Assembly: GCF_021018805.1 (NCBI RefSeq) | Contig: NW_026960609.1 | Location: forward strand, 186,001-250,000 | Length of the DNA stretch: 64,000 nt | DNA from: Prinia subflava | Lineage: Eukaryota > Chordata > Aves > Passeriformes > Cisticolidae | Direction of reading: 5' to 3' | In this document: positions 21,777 to 33,065 of the stretch, piece after piece | Numbering within the stretch: position 1 is the stretch's first letter | Layout of the letters: every line of letters starts with the position of its first letter | Notes under the pieces: model-generated | Seen by the model: only the letters and a program-made list of their open reading frames with translations | The model's database searches: none | What the model was told of the DNA's origin: nothing | Program-made: the position numbers and the translations under genes

Positions 21777-22526
21777 TGTCTTGGTTTGGAAAGACAGGTA
21801 TCTGTCAGGAAAAACTGGAGTTTCCCTTGGAATGGAGAATGTAAAGCCCTCTCCTTCCAAATTATTACAATTTTGCAACTTTTGCAAAAAGTATGGGAAT
21901 AGGAGTAACAGTTCTTTACTAAGAATATTAAAAAATGCAAATGCAGTAATACAAAAAAAAAAAAAAACCAAAAAAACCAAAAAAACAAGCAAGCAAGCAA
22001 ACAAAAGTCCTAGAAAACCCTGATGGAGTCAGGAATACGACCTGACACTGTCAGCCAGAGTGTTGGAAGCAGTCCAGATAAGTCCTCTTGGAGTGACAGA
22101 TGTGGTTCTGTTGGAGTAGAGATGATCCTGTAGTGGTGGTGAGATGAGTCCGGTCTTCCTCTGAGAATCCAGTGGAAAAGTGGATGCTTGGTGTTCCTAC
22201 AGCTCAGTTTTTATCTTGGTAGGAACAGCTGGCTCCCCTCCCAGTGGGTAGAGCATCTCACAATGGGGTGGTGTAATGTGTCATGTCATGTGGTGAGTCT
22301 TAATGTCTCATTAACAGAAGATATTCCCCTCTGAGGGTGGACAGTGGTGGAAGAGAGAAGAAACACTGCCCCACCTGGTTTTAACAGCTGGCCTATTATC
22401 AGAAGGCATCCATCCCCCTCCTCTCTGGAGTTACAAGAGATAAAGGAAAAAAACCCAAACATCTCCTTAACTGGCTTCAATAGATGAAATAGAATACACA
22501 TTTTTTTGTTTACATAACCCAGGACA
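21777..22526 (-). mobile_element. Solo LTR, TSD CACTC
   Basis: On the - strand it begins TGTCCTGGGT and ends CCAAACCAAGACA; 750 bp; flanked by CACTC at 21772-21776 and 22527-22531. The 3' end resembles the LTRs at 25725-26552 and 62875-63680. An A-rich/AAAC simple tract lies at 21953-22005. Confidence 0.85.
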
Positions 22527-22531
22527 CACTC

Positions 22532-23392
22532 CCAGACAAGTGTCACACCTTAAGGTACCTAACTCAGTTGTCATGAGATTCCCTTGAACAGATAACTGGC
22601 TTTTATTGCAGGTTCAATATTCAGAGCCCCTGGTGAGCCCTGGTACAGGCTGTTATGGCGAATAATTGATCTGAATTCATGAGGCTGAGGTTAAGAAAGA
22701 ACTAGCAGCATGTTTCTCAGGTTGCATTTAATGGTGTGAAGTGATTAATTTAAAATCATTCTGGGGAGATCTGTTTATTTGCACTCCCGCCATCAGTGTA
22801 GAAGGCTTCGGGGAAGAGTCAGAAAAAAGGGTACTGGGGTCATTACAAACCAAATTTTAGTTTCCTGTTCTGAAGTTTAATACCACAGAGAGTGCAAATC
22901 CCTTGTTATTGTCAGGAAAAATCGAGGAACTTGGATTTCTGTAAGAATTTGTTTAAATGTGGTGGGAGGAGGAGAAAACCACCCCAGGGCTATTTTAAAT
23001 AACTTTTGACTGTTACCTTTGGGCATGCATGTCTGTAACAGCAAAGTTTAAACCCAGAGGTTTCTCATGAGCATCTGGAGGTTTCCTGACCTCCAGATTT
23101 TTTACATCCATTTTTGGGTGTGTGTGCACAGTGCAGTTGATCTGTAACTTGTCTGCTTTTAAATAAAGGAATGTGACTCTGGTCATATGAAAATCAAGAC
23201 AACAGAAGAACTGGAAAATATGGGCATTTTAATTAGTTTCAGTTTTCCTTGCTGTCCAAAGTTACTTTGACAAATGTATTATCAAGATCCTGCTGCTGGA
23301 AAAGTTGTCTTTGGAAAACACTTCCTGTGTGAAATTGCTACAGCAGTTGAGTTTTGGTTCTTTAAAATGACTCTAGTTTGGGAAGGGAAATA
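22532..23392. other. MANBA intron
   Basis: No exon or repeat family recognised. Confidence 0.5.
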
Positions 23393-23398
23393 CCAGTC

Positions 23399-23797
23399 TG
23401 TTGTAATTTAAATTTTGGGGTGCTCCCAGGGGGGTCCCCCGGGAGACCCCCGGGTCCTAGGGTCGTGGGTGTTCCCGTGCTGGCAGGCAAAGAGACTCAG
23501 ATGGCTGCTGAGATGAGGGTTTATTCAAAGTCTCACTCCAGGCAGGGAGCATGGTCCTGCGGGAGAGGGGGAAGGGAAGGGGAGCATCTCGAGACCTCCA
23601 GGGGGAAGAGGGGCAAAGAGGGTGAGCCCCCTGCATTTGCACTCTTAACACAGAGGTTCAAGGTGGGCGCGGTAACATTCTCCAGCCAATGAGGTTACAG
23701 ATACACGATACTGCAGAGAGGGTACAGACTTGGGATAAACCATACATTTTCCAGGGGTGAACGAGAGCAAACCATTTCCATAAAATGCAATTCCACA
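23399..23797 (-). mobile_element. Solo LTR, TSD CCAGTC
   Basis: The 399-bp unit has TG/CA ends and is flanked by CCAGTC at 23393-23398 and 23798-23803. The AATAAA signal reads on the - strand near 23520, which sets the orientation. A 6-bp duplication fits ERVK-type integration. It has a GC-rich palindromic stretch of G and C runs at 23422-23456. Confidence 0.82.
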
Positions 23798-23803
23798 CCA
23801 GTC

Positions 23804-24689
23804 TTAAAAGCTCATCTGAGTTAAGCAGACTAATGATGTTTCAAGCATTTCATAACAATGGGTGTCATAGTAGTAGATTGGGTTTTGAAATGGTGCAAAC
23901 TTTTAAGTGTGTGGTTTGTTTGATTTTGTTTGTTGGCTGGGGTTTTTGTTTGCTTTGGTTTCCCTGTGGAAGTTTAATGCCATGTTCACTCTGAGTGTCA
24001 TCTTCTCCACTGTAAAGGTTTTCTGAGGATCTCTGCTGCCTAGGTAGCAAGCCTTCTCTCTTTCCCTCTGCAGTGTGGCTGTGTAATCCAGTTAGAAATC
24101 AAGGCACAGCAAAGACTGAGAGAAGGACTCATTCAAAAAGAAACAGGATTTTATATTACACTAAGTAGCAGAAACTGCTCTACATCAATTGCATTATTAA
24201 TTTCCATATATAAGAGAGCTGAAGCCTAGATTTTCATCATGTGAATTAAGCTCAGGAAAAAAATTCAAGTCAACAGGCACTGAAACCTCAGACCATGCTG
24301 GGTAACTTGTCTGAGCTTATGGTGGGCTCTGCTTGGATTCTGCAGTGAGCAACATCTATTGTATTGGCAATTTTATTAATTGACAATTGAAATTCCAGGA
24401 AGTCCTGTAGCAGTCCTGAGGGCTTTAGAGATTTCAACCCCTCCCAGACTCTCCCTGTCCATTCCCCATACAAGGCCCATAGCTTTTGTTTGTTGGATCA
24501 GATACTGCCCCCCAGTTTACTCTGTTTCAGATAATCCATCCCTAGTCCAAACCTCCCATCTTCTCAAGTTTAATGACTGAAGGAGTAATTTGTTAGCACC
24601 TCCTGTTTTTGGTAAATTTGTTCTTTAAACCACCAATGTTTTCTGTCAGGAAGTGTCCCTGGAATGCCAGAACATGCCTTTGTTCATAT
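23804..24689. other. MANBA intron
   Basis: No exon or repeat family recognised up to the start of CR1 sequence. Confidence 0.5.
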
Positions 24690-24758
24690 CACCAGGGGAT
24701 CAGACCCAGCCAGCAGAGGTTTATGAAAGGCAGCTCCTGCTTGACCAACCTGATCTCC

Positions 24759-25086
24759 TGATGCTGTGAGCCTCGCTCGAAAAGACACATGGAGCCAGGA
24801 ATTTGGGAGAGCAGAAAGCAGCAGGGGAGAATCCCTTGCTTTGTTTATTACTTCCTATTATATACTTTAAGCAAGGTGACCATGGATTGGAGAGTGGCAT
24901 TTCCACCTCTCAGCCACATTGGTCAAGGAGGCTGTCACACAGTCATTCCTCTCCAAGGAGAAGATTGTGAAACAATGATAATATTTACAAATACAATCTC
25001 CTTGTTTACATGAAACGAGCGTGAGAAGGTGCACACTTCTACTTTAGTATGAACTCTCAGCAAACTAGGAAAATCTCATGGCAACA
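24759..25086 (-). mobile_element. Solo LTR in CR1, TSD ATCTCC
   Basis: The 328-bp unit has TG/CA ends (TGATGCTGTG...GGCAACA on the + strand), flanked by ATCTCC at 24753-24758 and 25087-25092. A polyadenylation signal on the - strand gives orientation. Removing it restores continuous CR1 sequence. Confidence 0.85.
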
Positions 25087-25724
25087 ATCTCCTCCTATGA
25101 CAAGGTTGGTGGATGAGAAAAGGCTGTGGTTGTTTTCTGCCTGGACTTTAACAAAGCCTTAACACCATTTCCCACAACATTCTTCTGGAGAAACTGGCTG
25201 GTCATGATATGGGTGAGTACACTGTTCGCCATGAAAACAAACTGCCTGGAGGGTCAGGCTGAGTGTGGTGGTGAATGGATTCACATCCAGCTGATAGCGG
25301 GTCACTACAGGGATTTCCCAGGGTTCAGTACTGGGGCCAGCCCTGCTTAATATCTTTATCAAGGATCTGAACAAGGGGTTCAAGTGCACCCTCAGCCAGT
25401 TTGCAATCAACACCAAGTTGGGTGGGGGTGGCAGCAGGCTGGATCAATGGGCTGAGGCCAGTTCTATGAGGCTAAACGAGGCCAAGTGCCGAGTCCTGCA
25501 CTTAGGTCACAACAGCTCCAGGCAGCACTATGTGTTGGGGCAGAATGGCTGGAAAGCCACCCAGTGGAAAAGGACCTGGGAGTGCTGGTCAACAGTGGCT
25601 GAACACGAGCTATCATGTGCTCAGGTGGCTAGGAAGGCTAGTGGCATCCTGACTTGCGTCTGTGGCCAGAAGGAGTAGGGAAGGATTTGTCCCCTTGTAC
25701 TTGGCACTGTTGAGGCTGCACCTC

Positions 25725-26552
25725 TGTTGGGGGTTAGATTTGTTTGTTGTTTTTTTTTCCTTTTTTTATAGAATTTTTCCCCATAAGTCGCTAGGAGATT
25801 AACTACTGGCCTTTGACTGAAACAAAGAAGTGGCCAAAGGAGATTGTATCACTGGGCTAACCTACTGTTTTTGGGTCTCTGGGAGTTTTCTCTCAGAAGG
25901 GCTAGATAACAGGAGCTTTGGGAAAGGTAAAAGACAGAGCTGGGGGGGCAGTTGCTCTCTCTTATTCTCGGCATCAGGGAGGACGGTCAGGCTGCTGTTT
26001 GCTGTGGGAAGAGTTCACGGTCATCATTCTGTCCCATCCTGGGAAATCTACCATCATCTGCTTGTCTACCCAGGAATCCTGAGCTTGCCTTCTCCTGCCC
26101 TGCTGGGCTGGCCCTGCCCCCACCGCCGCTGCTTCTTTGGCACTTTGAGGCTTCCTGCTACTCTGTAGCCCTGCCCTGCCCTGCCGGGACATCCCTGCTG
26201 CTCCAGCAACCAGCGCAGAGCATCTGATCTCATCCACCAGCCCGTGACTTTCCAATGTTCCAGCTTGGCCTCTGAGTCCTGCAGCGGCACCGAGATCAAA
26301 CTGCCCCCAGGCTTTGTGAAAGAAAGCCCTCAAGGTTCCTGGTTCTGTTTATTATTAATGCTGTAGTTGTTGTTGTTTGTTTGTTTTGTCATATATACTA
26401 GTAAAGAACTGTTATTCCTATCCCCATACCTCTGCCTGAAAGCCCCTTTAATATTCTAAATTAGAATAATTTGGAGGAAGGGGATTTGAATTCTCCATCT
26501 CTAGGGAGGTCCTGCCCCTCCCTAGCAGATACCTGTCTTTCAAACCAAGACA
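25725..26552 (+). mobile_element. Solo LTR in CR1, TSD ACCTC
   Basis: It starts TGTTGGGGGTTAG and ends AAACCAAGACA; 828 bp; flanked by ACCTC at 25720-25724 and 26553-26557. It is the same family as 62875-63680 (806 bp), with clear differences, so the two insertions are not recent copies of each other. Confidence 0.9.
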
Positions 26553-27085
26553 ACCTCAAATTCTGTGTCCATTTCTGGGCCCCTCGCTACAAGAAGGACA
26601 TTGAGGGGCTGGAGTGTGTCCAGAGAAGGGCAATGGAGCTGGGGAAGTGTCTGGAGCACAAGGCTTACGGAGAGCAGCTGAGGGAGCTGGGGGTGTTTAG
26701 CCTGGAGGAAAGGAGGCTGGGACACACAAACACACACACCCCTCCACACCCCTCTTCAACTACCTGAATGGAGGTCATGGGGAGGGGTCAGCCCCTTTTT
26801 TCCATTAACAAGTGACAAGACAAGAGGAAATGGCATCAAGTTGTGCCAGCAGAGGTTTAAATTGGATCTTAGGAAAAAAAATTCTTCACCGAACGTGTTG
26901 TCAAGCATTGGAGTGGACTGCCCAGGGAAGTGGTGGAATCGCCATCACTAGAGGCATTTACAAGATGTACAAGTGTGGCATGGGATCTTAGGGACATGGT
27001 TTAATGGTGCACGTGGTACATGAACAGCTGAAGTTGATCCTAGAGGTCTTTACCATCATAAATGGTTCTACAGTCCTATACTGAG

Positions 27086-27871
27086 AAGCAATAATATACT
27101 GAGTATGTTCATCAGTTTAGCAACTGTCTGTTTTGAAGAAACACAGCTGCCTCTCCTGAAGTTTTCCTCCAGCCTTATCTCCTTGGTTTGCTTCAGTGCA
27201 ATTAACTTGAATGCCAGTGGTGTTTTTGCTGGCAGCAGACTGATCTCATAGCACAGTTCAATCTTATGTGGGTTTTCCAGGCAAATATGAGCTTCTCTTG
27301 TTACTCTCTAAGCTAGCTGGCTGCGAACTTGCTGGGAACAAGGTGATGTGTAAGTTACTAAGCTGGAGCTAATTCACCTATTCTTCACAAAGTTCATTCA
27401 TGTCTATGTGGAGCGCAGAAAAAGCATGTTCAACTCCCCCTGGGAAAGCTACAACCCTTTAAAGACAACTCTCGATAAGTCTTTAATTATGAGATGTTTG
27501 AAAGTGCTAAGAACTTTGTACAAGAACCAAAACTAAGAGAGTAATTACTAAGAAAGTTACAAGAAAAACATCTCACTGAAAATATTCTTCATACATCATA
27601 AAGCAGATATCAGCTTTAAACTTGTATAAAATAAAAAGCCAGAATCAAGAATGAAACCAGTATCTAACTTTTCTATCCTTGTGAGATGGTGCAGCTGACT
27701 TGCTACTTCTTTTTAGTGCAATTTCAATGACTGGATAATGGTTGGGCAAAGACAAAATGCAGACAGTGGGCGCTAGATGGAATGTTAGTGGAAGAAATGA
27801 TGGAGCTTCTCTTTCAAAATGATTATGTGCAGTGCTGCAAAGCAAAAAAGGCAAAATTGCCTTTTTTGGAG
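27086..27871. other. MANBA intron
   Basis: No gene or repeat recognised. Confidence 0.5.
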
Positions 27872-27876
27872 AGGAT

Positions 27877-28523
27877 TGTAAGAGTCGGTCCGAAAATCCC
27901 TCATTTCTTGCCTCACGACTGTCAGAGGCTGAGACCCCCATGGACTCTGAGCCACAGCACAGGCCAAGTTTTCCCTGCACCTGCTGTCACCGGACCAAGA
28001 CGCCCTCCTCAGGGACCCATGCATGAAACAATGGGGACTGTTACGGTTTCTGGCCATGTTTGCAAAGAGATGTTCCTACACTGACCGTACTTGGTAAGAC
28101 CTGAGCTGCACCGCTCCCCCTATTGTGAAAGAACACCTGCGATGCCCACGAGACCGACCCCCCTTCTTGGCATCTTGCCTCTCGCTTCGAAAAAGAACTA
28201 TAACAACCCCACCAGGAGAGCAGGCTTTTGAGATCTCCCCAGCGGACGACGGCTCTATTGACCTACGTGCCACGGAGACTGCGAAGGTGGTCTGTTGGCA
28301 TCGACGTCACGAGGACCCCCGTCTGTCAGTTGGTAGCTATACCCTTTCTTTACCCCCCTTTTCTCTCCCTCTCTCTCCCTCTCTTCTTTCCCCTTCTTTT
28401 CTATCGCATAACTGTGTGTATCAATAAAGATACAATTGATTTCACTTGAATTAAGTTATCACTGCCTCTTTTTGCACTCTGAAATCAAAACGAACCATCA
28501 CGACCATCCTTTGGCTCGTGACA
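27877..28523 (+). repeat. 5' LTR of young family-M-like ERV
   Basis: 647 bp with an AATAAAG signal near 28424. ORFs inside (for example 28125-28427) are duplicated exactly in the 3' LTR and are not genes. Confidence 0.95.
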
Positions 28524-28529
28524 TTAAAT

Positions 28530-28547
28530 TGGCGTCACCGTGACAGG
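28530..28547 (+). other. Primer-binding site candidate
   Basis: TGGCGTCACCGTGACAGG lies six bases after the LTR, the same spacing as in the family-M element at 11422-11440. tRNA not identified. Confidence 0.6.
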
Positions 28548-28961
28548 GTCCTGATTGACAGAGGGGTTGCAGGTTGTCTATAGTCTGTACTAGGAAGAGG
28601 AAGATTTGCCTCAGCCGCACCTAGCCCGTCACTTCGGTGAACGAAGCTAGAAAGCAAGGGGGGCTTTTCTGATTCTTCACACACTGTAGACACCTAGGTG
28701 AAAAGCATCCCTATACTCTATTGAGGTGTATCTGTCTTCAGGATTTCACAAAAGATCTCCTAGTGCAAAAAGAGAAACTGTTTTTTGTGTGTGAACTGTC
28801 TTGTTGAGAGAAGGGACACCTTGACGTAACTAAACAGTGCCTCAGCAGACAGATTTTGTCCCTTCACCCACCCCAGGGAAAGAGGGGAGACGCAGCCTAG
28901 CTGTGTGTGTGTACAACCAAGCATTACCTCCCTGTAGTGGTTTTCTGATCCCCTTTACAAA
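28548..28961 (+). other. Untranslated leader
   Basis: About 410 bp before the gag ATG. No ORF over 60 codons. It may hold the packaging signal, which cannot be seen directly. Confidence 0.5.
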
Positions 28962-31241
28962 ATGACTAATGATTTTATACATAAAACTGAATTTTATGCT
29001 CTACTAGCTAAACACAATGCCAGACCCTCTCCAGAGGTGGAATTTTGGGCTAATAATAACTGGTCTAATTTGGAAAGTGTGGTTGATAAAGTATGTTCTT
29101 TACAACTTGAAACAAAATTTAAACTGGGCAAAAATAAAACCATACTGTGCTCAGTTCTGGGAGCCTGCCTTACCGCAGCTGTAGAAACTCGCTTTAAGCG
29201 AAGAAGTGAAGAAAATGCAATAATAGACTCCCTTCAAAATTTAGTTGAAATTTTGCAAAATGAAAATCATTTGCTGCGAGATGAAAATAATTTGCTACGG
29301 ACTGCCTTGGGAGATGAATATTCTAAAAATTTAGAGAATGCTGACTTCCCAAAAAAGGCAGAAGAAAAAGAAACTCCTCACACCAAACAAATTTACCCAC
29401 ACAAAGAATTGGAAACAGTCAAAAATTGTGGTGAATACTGCTGCCCTAACACAACACCTCTAGTTAAAACAGAATGCAACTATATTGATGAAAATTCAGA
29501 CCTACACATAATCACTAAAGAAATCCCGGACACCACCACTGAATTATCTAAGTTAAAAGGAGAGTACTCGCATTTCCCTCATGAATCAGAGACAGAATAT
29601 GTTTCCCGAGTATCTCTCGGTGGTGGAGATCAAATTAAGTTGACAGAACAAGAAGCTAGTGGGTATTGGGGACATGGAGTTTCCTTAAAACATAATTCAT
29701 GGTCCCTGATTCAATGCTCAGCTCACTGGGCAGAGGGGTATAACCCCTTTGAAAAGGGAAACCATTTAACTTTAATTGGTACTCCCGAACAGCCCATGGA
29801 AAACATTCACAAAGCTGCCTGCCTGCAAATGATACATCATGACTCTCCAATGCAATTGCCTGTAAAGCCTGAAATTATGATTCCTTTAATTCAAAAGCCT
29901 TTGGAATTACTTAAACCTATAGCAATCGTTTTAAGTTCTGTAGAAAAGCTAGACAGATCCCTCGGAAACCCAAGTGAACCAACCGGATCTACAGATCGTG
30001 GTTTCAGTCCTTATCCTACCCCCTCCCAGCCCCCAGCCCCTCAATCTAATTCACCTGCTGGTGATCGTAATGTCTATGTATTAAGTGAAATTGCAGTAGA
30101 AGTGACCAACTATGTTAAAACTCCTAGTAGTGAAAAACCAGAGAAAAGTAAACAAATCACTAGCCGCCAACACTTGTTGCTATTAGATATTAAAAAAGGG
30201 GTCCCCAAACAAAACCCAAATTTGCCAGGGCAACCCCTCCCTAAAAAGTCACAGCAAATTACACACCTTTCTTCTGAGAATCTGGGCAGTGAGCCCAGAA
30301 ACAGTCTAACAATCCAACCCCCCCCACCCTCCCCCTCTCAGCACCCAGGCAACGAGCCAAAGCAAAGCCTTCCTTCTCAAGGGAACCGACATTCACCCAC
30401 CCGTGCCCACCCTGCTTTGGCCCAAGAGTTAGAAAAAATACCCATAGCTGACAATGTAGCTGTTTACCAATGCATCGATGATATTTTTGTGGGTAGGGAT
30501 GAAATAGAAGTGGAAGATCCTCAACAGAAAATAATCTCCAACTTTGAAAGCTTTGATCTACAAATTTCCCCTGAAAGTAAAATTTCTGGGAATTTGATGG
30601 AAAAGAAGCATGATACGCATTTGATAACCTCCTTCAATCAAATTAAAATGCCAGAATCTACGAAGGAACTGCAACAAGTTTCAGAATTACTAGTGCTTTG
30701 CAGAAAACACATCCCTGATTTTTCTATAATTGCCAGAACCCTTTACAGCCTGCTGAGAAAAGGAAAAATTTGGGAATGGGGTGATTCTCATCATGAGGCT
30801 TTAAAATTGTTAATTTTTGAGGCAACCGCCCACCAAACACTTGGTCCTACTTATCCTACAGATCCTTTCCACATGGAATGGTGTTTTGCTTTTTCAGGAT
30901 TGTCAGTACAACCTGTTGTCCTGAGAGGCCCTTCTCCATATGCAACCCCCCCACCTGACGGGGTGGCCGAAGGAGCCTCATTTGGAGCTGTAAAAAATCT
31001 GACAGTGAACTTGGATGGTAACCCAGACAAACCTGCCTCAGTCACTGGAACAGCCCCCCCCTTTTGCCCCAAGCAGTCTCACTTTTCTGCAGAAATTGTC
31101 CCAGATTGGGCAAAACGTGAAAAGATCAAATGGGCTTCTCATACCTGTTATGGATGGGAGGCTAACAAATGTTCCAAAATCACTGCTTTTTGCCCGGCAG
31201 TTCCAAGCATAAACACACCCTGGATAATTCCTTCATACTAA
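28962..31241 (+). CDS. gag-pol: Gag/deleted-Pol fusion ORF (759 aa)
   Basis: The ORF is uninterrupted from ATG to TAA. Residues 1-90 match the family-M gag start, with a coiled-coil-like Glu/Asn/Leu stretch near 85-115. Residues 150-300 are the capsid-like part and 330-470 a Pro-rich linker. At about 472 it jumps into the reverse-transcriptase palm (Y-Q-C-I-D-D near 500) and thumb. After about 640 it jumps to the start of RNase H, and at about 705 into integrase just past its second catalytic Asp. A last jump near 745 leads to the integrase end. Protease, fingers, the RNase H active site and most of integrase are missing, yet all junctions keep frame. It may act as a Gag-like protein supplied in cis; that is inference. 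Confidence 0.8.
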   Translation: MTNDFIHKTEFYALLAKHNARPSPEVEFWANNNWSNLESVVDKVCSLQLETKFKLGKNKTILCSVLGACLTAAVETRFKRRSEENAIIDSLQNLVEILQNENHLLRDENNLLRTALGDEYSKNLENADFPKKAEEKETPHTKQIYPHKELETVKNCGEYCCPNTTPLVKTECNYIDENSDLHIITKEIPDTTTELSKLKGEYSHFPHESETEYVSRVSLGGGDQIKLTEQEASGYWGHGVSLKHNSWSLIQCSAHWAEGYNPFEKGNHLTLIGTPEQPMENIHKAACLQMIHHDSPMQLPVKPEIMIPLIQKPLELLKPIAIVLSSVEKLDRSLGNPSEPTGSTDRGFSPYPTPSQPPAPQSNSPAGDRNVYVLSEIAVEVTNYVKTPSSEKPEKSKQITSRQHLLLLDIKKGVPKQNPNLPGQPLPKKSQQITHLSSENLGSEPRNSLTIQPPPPSPSQHPGNEPKQSLPSQGNRHSPTRAHPALAQELEKIPIADNVAVYQCIDDIFVGRDEIEVEDPQQKIISNFESFDLQISPESKISGNLMEKKHDTHLITSFNQIKMPESTKELQQVSELLVLCRKHIPDFSIIARTLYSLLRKGKIWEWGDSHHEALKLLIFEATAHQTLGPTYPTDPFHMEWCFAFSGLSVQPVVLRGPSPYATPPPDGVAEGASFGAVKNLTVNLDGNPDKPASVTGTAPPFCPKQSHFSAEIVPDWAKREKIKWASHTCYGWEANKCSKITAFCPAVPSINTPWIIPSY

Positions 31242-31714
31242 CTTTTCTGCCTTTGAAGGCAGATTCTGTTGTGTTTACTTTTCACAGGAGAACTCCGATG
31301 GACATAAAGACCACATAAAACCATGATAAAACTGGTGATATTTTAAACATTATTTGTGTTATAGGAACAAAATTAAGAATTTTAAACAGTATTGATTTAG
31401 AAATATTCGTTAATAAATTGGTTGTTACAATTAAGAATTTGACAACATCTTTTACGGTCGTCCTTATTGGCTTTGGGAACGACTCAGTGGCTATTATCAA
31501 ACATATTATCAAACTGAGAACTGGTAAATGTGAATGATTATAAATTGATAATTGATCGCAAAACTAAATCTTTTAGCTCTTAGCTGCCTCCAGTCTCAGT
31601 AGTGGATGCAGTTAGTGGCTGCCTCAATTATAAAAGATGGCAGCTTTTTCTACTGAAATTTGGAAAGTAATTTGGAACAATGCCAATGATTTCAAAAGAG
31701 ATTTTCAATTCTAG
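31242..31714 (+). other. Pol-env spacer, AT-rich
   Basis: No domain recognised. Probably decayed or deleted 5' env sequence. Confidence 0.4.
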
Positions 31715-32330
31715 TTGAACTTAGTGAATTTTATTTATGACTCTTTTATAAACACAGCCACAGCTTTTGTATTGACCATATGTAATGCTTTGATACATTT
31801 GATATTCCCTATTATTGTGTTAAGATTAAAACATGATGGAGCTATTCTCTATCTTTTCCAGTATAGGGAGTGGGCCCGTCAAGTCGATAAAAAATGGCAA
31901 ACTGTTAACTTAGAATCCTGCATAGTCCGAGAACAACAAGGCTTTATTTGTGAAAGTAATAAAATTACATTTGTTTAGACATAGAACAAAATATTTGTCA
32001 TTTTAAAGTTTATCCTAACGAGACTCCTGAAACAGTGCTTTTATATGTAGGCAATGGATGTGTATGCTTTAGGACTGCTTGTGATGTTGTAACTGTAGAA
32101 AATGTTATACTAGAAACCAAAAATCACTCGAACTTTTGTGCTTGTAACTTTACTAAAATTACAGCTTTTGATTTTTCTTTTTCAGCTCCAGTTACTTCTT
32201 ACCAGCTTTTACAATCTAATTACACACTGATCCACAAGCTACGGCCTACTCTGATTGGGATGAACCTCACTTTGGTAAAGTAATTGTTGCTCCATCAGGA
32301 TCTAAGTGAAATTTTAGATAAAACCAAGAC
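31715..32330 (+). pseudogene. env: Env remnant of young family-M-like ERV
   Basis: Two frames (31715-31978 and about 31980-32283) carry cysteine-containing glycoprotein-like sequence matching in style the family-M env at 430-1851. A hydrophobic stretch occurs near 31745-31830. A TAG at 31976-31978 ends the first frame. No fusion peptide or intact anchor can be defined. Because the LTRs look identical, this decay very probably predates the insertion and was inherited from a defective parent. Confidence 0.6.
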
Positions 32331-33065
32331 CTTGATAACAAATTATGTCATCCCATCGTTGTTCTTTTAACTTTATTTTGATTGGCTTTTGTTTTGCAGC
32401 AATCTCATTCTTTACTTAGAAACAATAGATATACTTAGAGATGTTGACACAAGACAAAATATACAAGTAGGCCATGGCCGCGGACTGTGAAATGGATTTT
32501 GCCTAAGTAATACATATATTTTAAGAAAATTATGTATTTTGATTCTTGTGATTTGTGTTAATCATTTTTAAGTTTGTTTATGCTACATGAAAATTGTTTT
32601 ACAATAATTTTTTGCCTTGATTGAAAATTGTTTTAATTAATACTGCTATAATCCTCTTAAAAATTGTTTTAAGACTTTTTGCTTTGAATACTTAAAAAAT
32701 TGTTTTAATTAATAATATTATTTTAATTAATATTGTTAAGATTTTGTCTTGATTATTTGATTTTGTGAATCATTTATCATCATGATTCGTTTAAGAGTTT
32801 TATTAATCAACAACAATTATTTGTTTTGAATTTGTTTTGTCATAATGATTTGTTTTGAGATATTAACAATCAATATTAATCATTATGATATCTCTTGTTT
32901 TTCCTTTTTCCTTCTCTATTTCTTTTTCCCCTCTCTCTCTCTCTCTCGACTCTATTTTTCGGGGTATACCACTGACACTGACAATGAGTCCTGAAGACTT
33001 CAGAACAACGCAACGAACGCGACTGATGGAGCTCTCCTGCCGACCAGTCATGAGTCACGGGGTGG
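32331..33065 (+). other. AT-rich tail and purine tract before 3' LTR
   Basis: It contains repeated short AAATTGTTTT-like motifs at about 32588-32705, a CT-rich tract at 32893-32950 and a G-rich ACGGGGTGG stretch abutting the LTR, the likely polypurine tract. Confidence 0.55.

Larger units (their letters stand above)
24690..27085 (+). mobile_element. CR1 LINE, 5'-truncated, with two nested solo LTRs
   Basis: CR1 blocks are 24690-24758, 25093-25724 and 26558-27085. They encode the C-terminal part of the CR1 reverse transcriptase: a D-F-N-K-A segment, Q-G-S-V-L-G-P, then the catalytic box, which here reads F-A-I-N-T-K where active copies have two Asp. The thumb-region block with [13 protein letters not shown] follows. 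Stops and frameshifts occur throughout. The 3' untranslated part runs to about 27085. CR1 is the dominant LINE of bird genomes; this copy is long dead. Confidence 0.88.

Noticed and set aside
25974..26333. 119-codon - strand ORF
   Set aside because: Inside a solo LTR; the homologous LTR at 62875 has a diverged, shorter version.
28125..28427. 100-codon ORF, exactly duplicated at 33314-33616
   Set aside because: It lies wholly within the paired LTRs; the duplication is the LTR pair, not a gene family.
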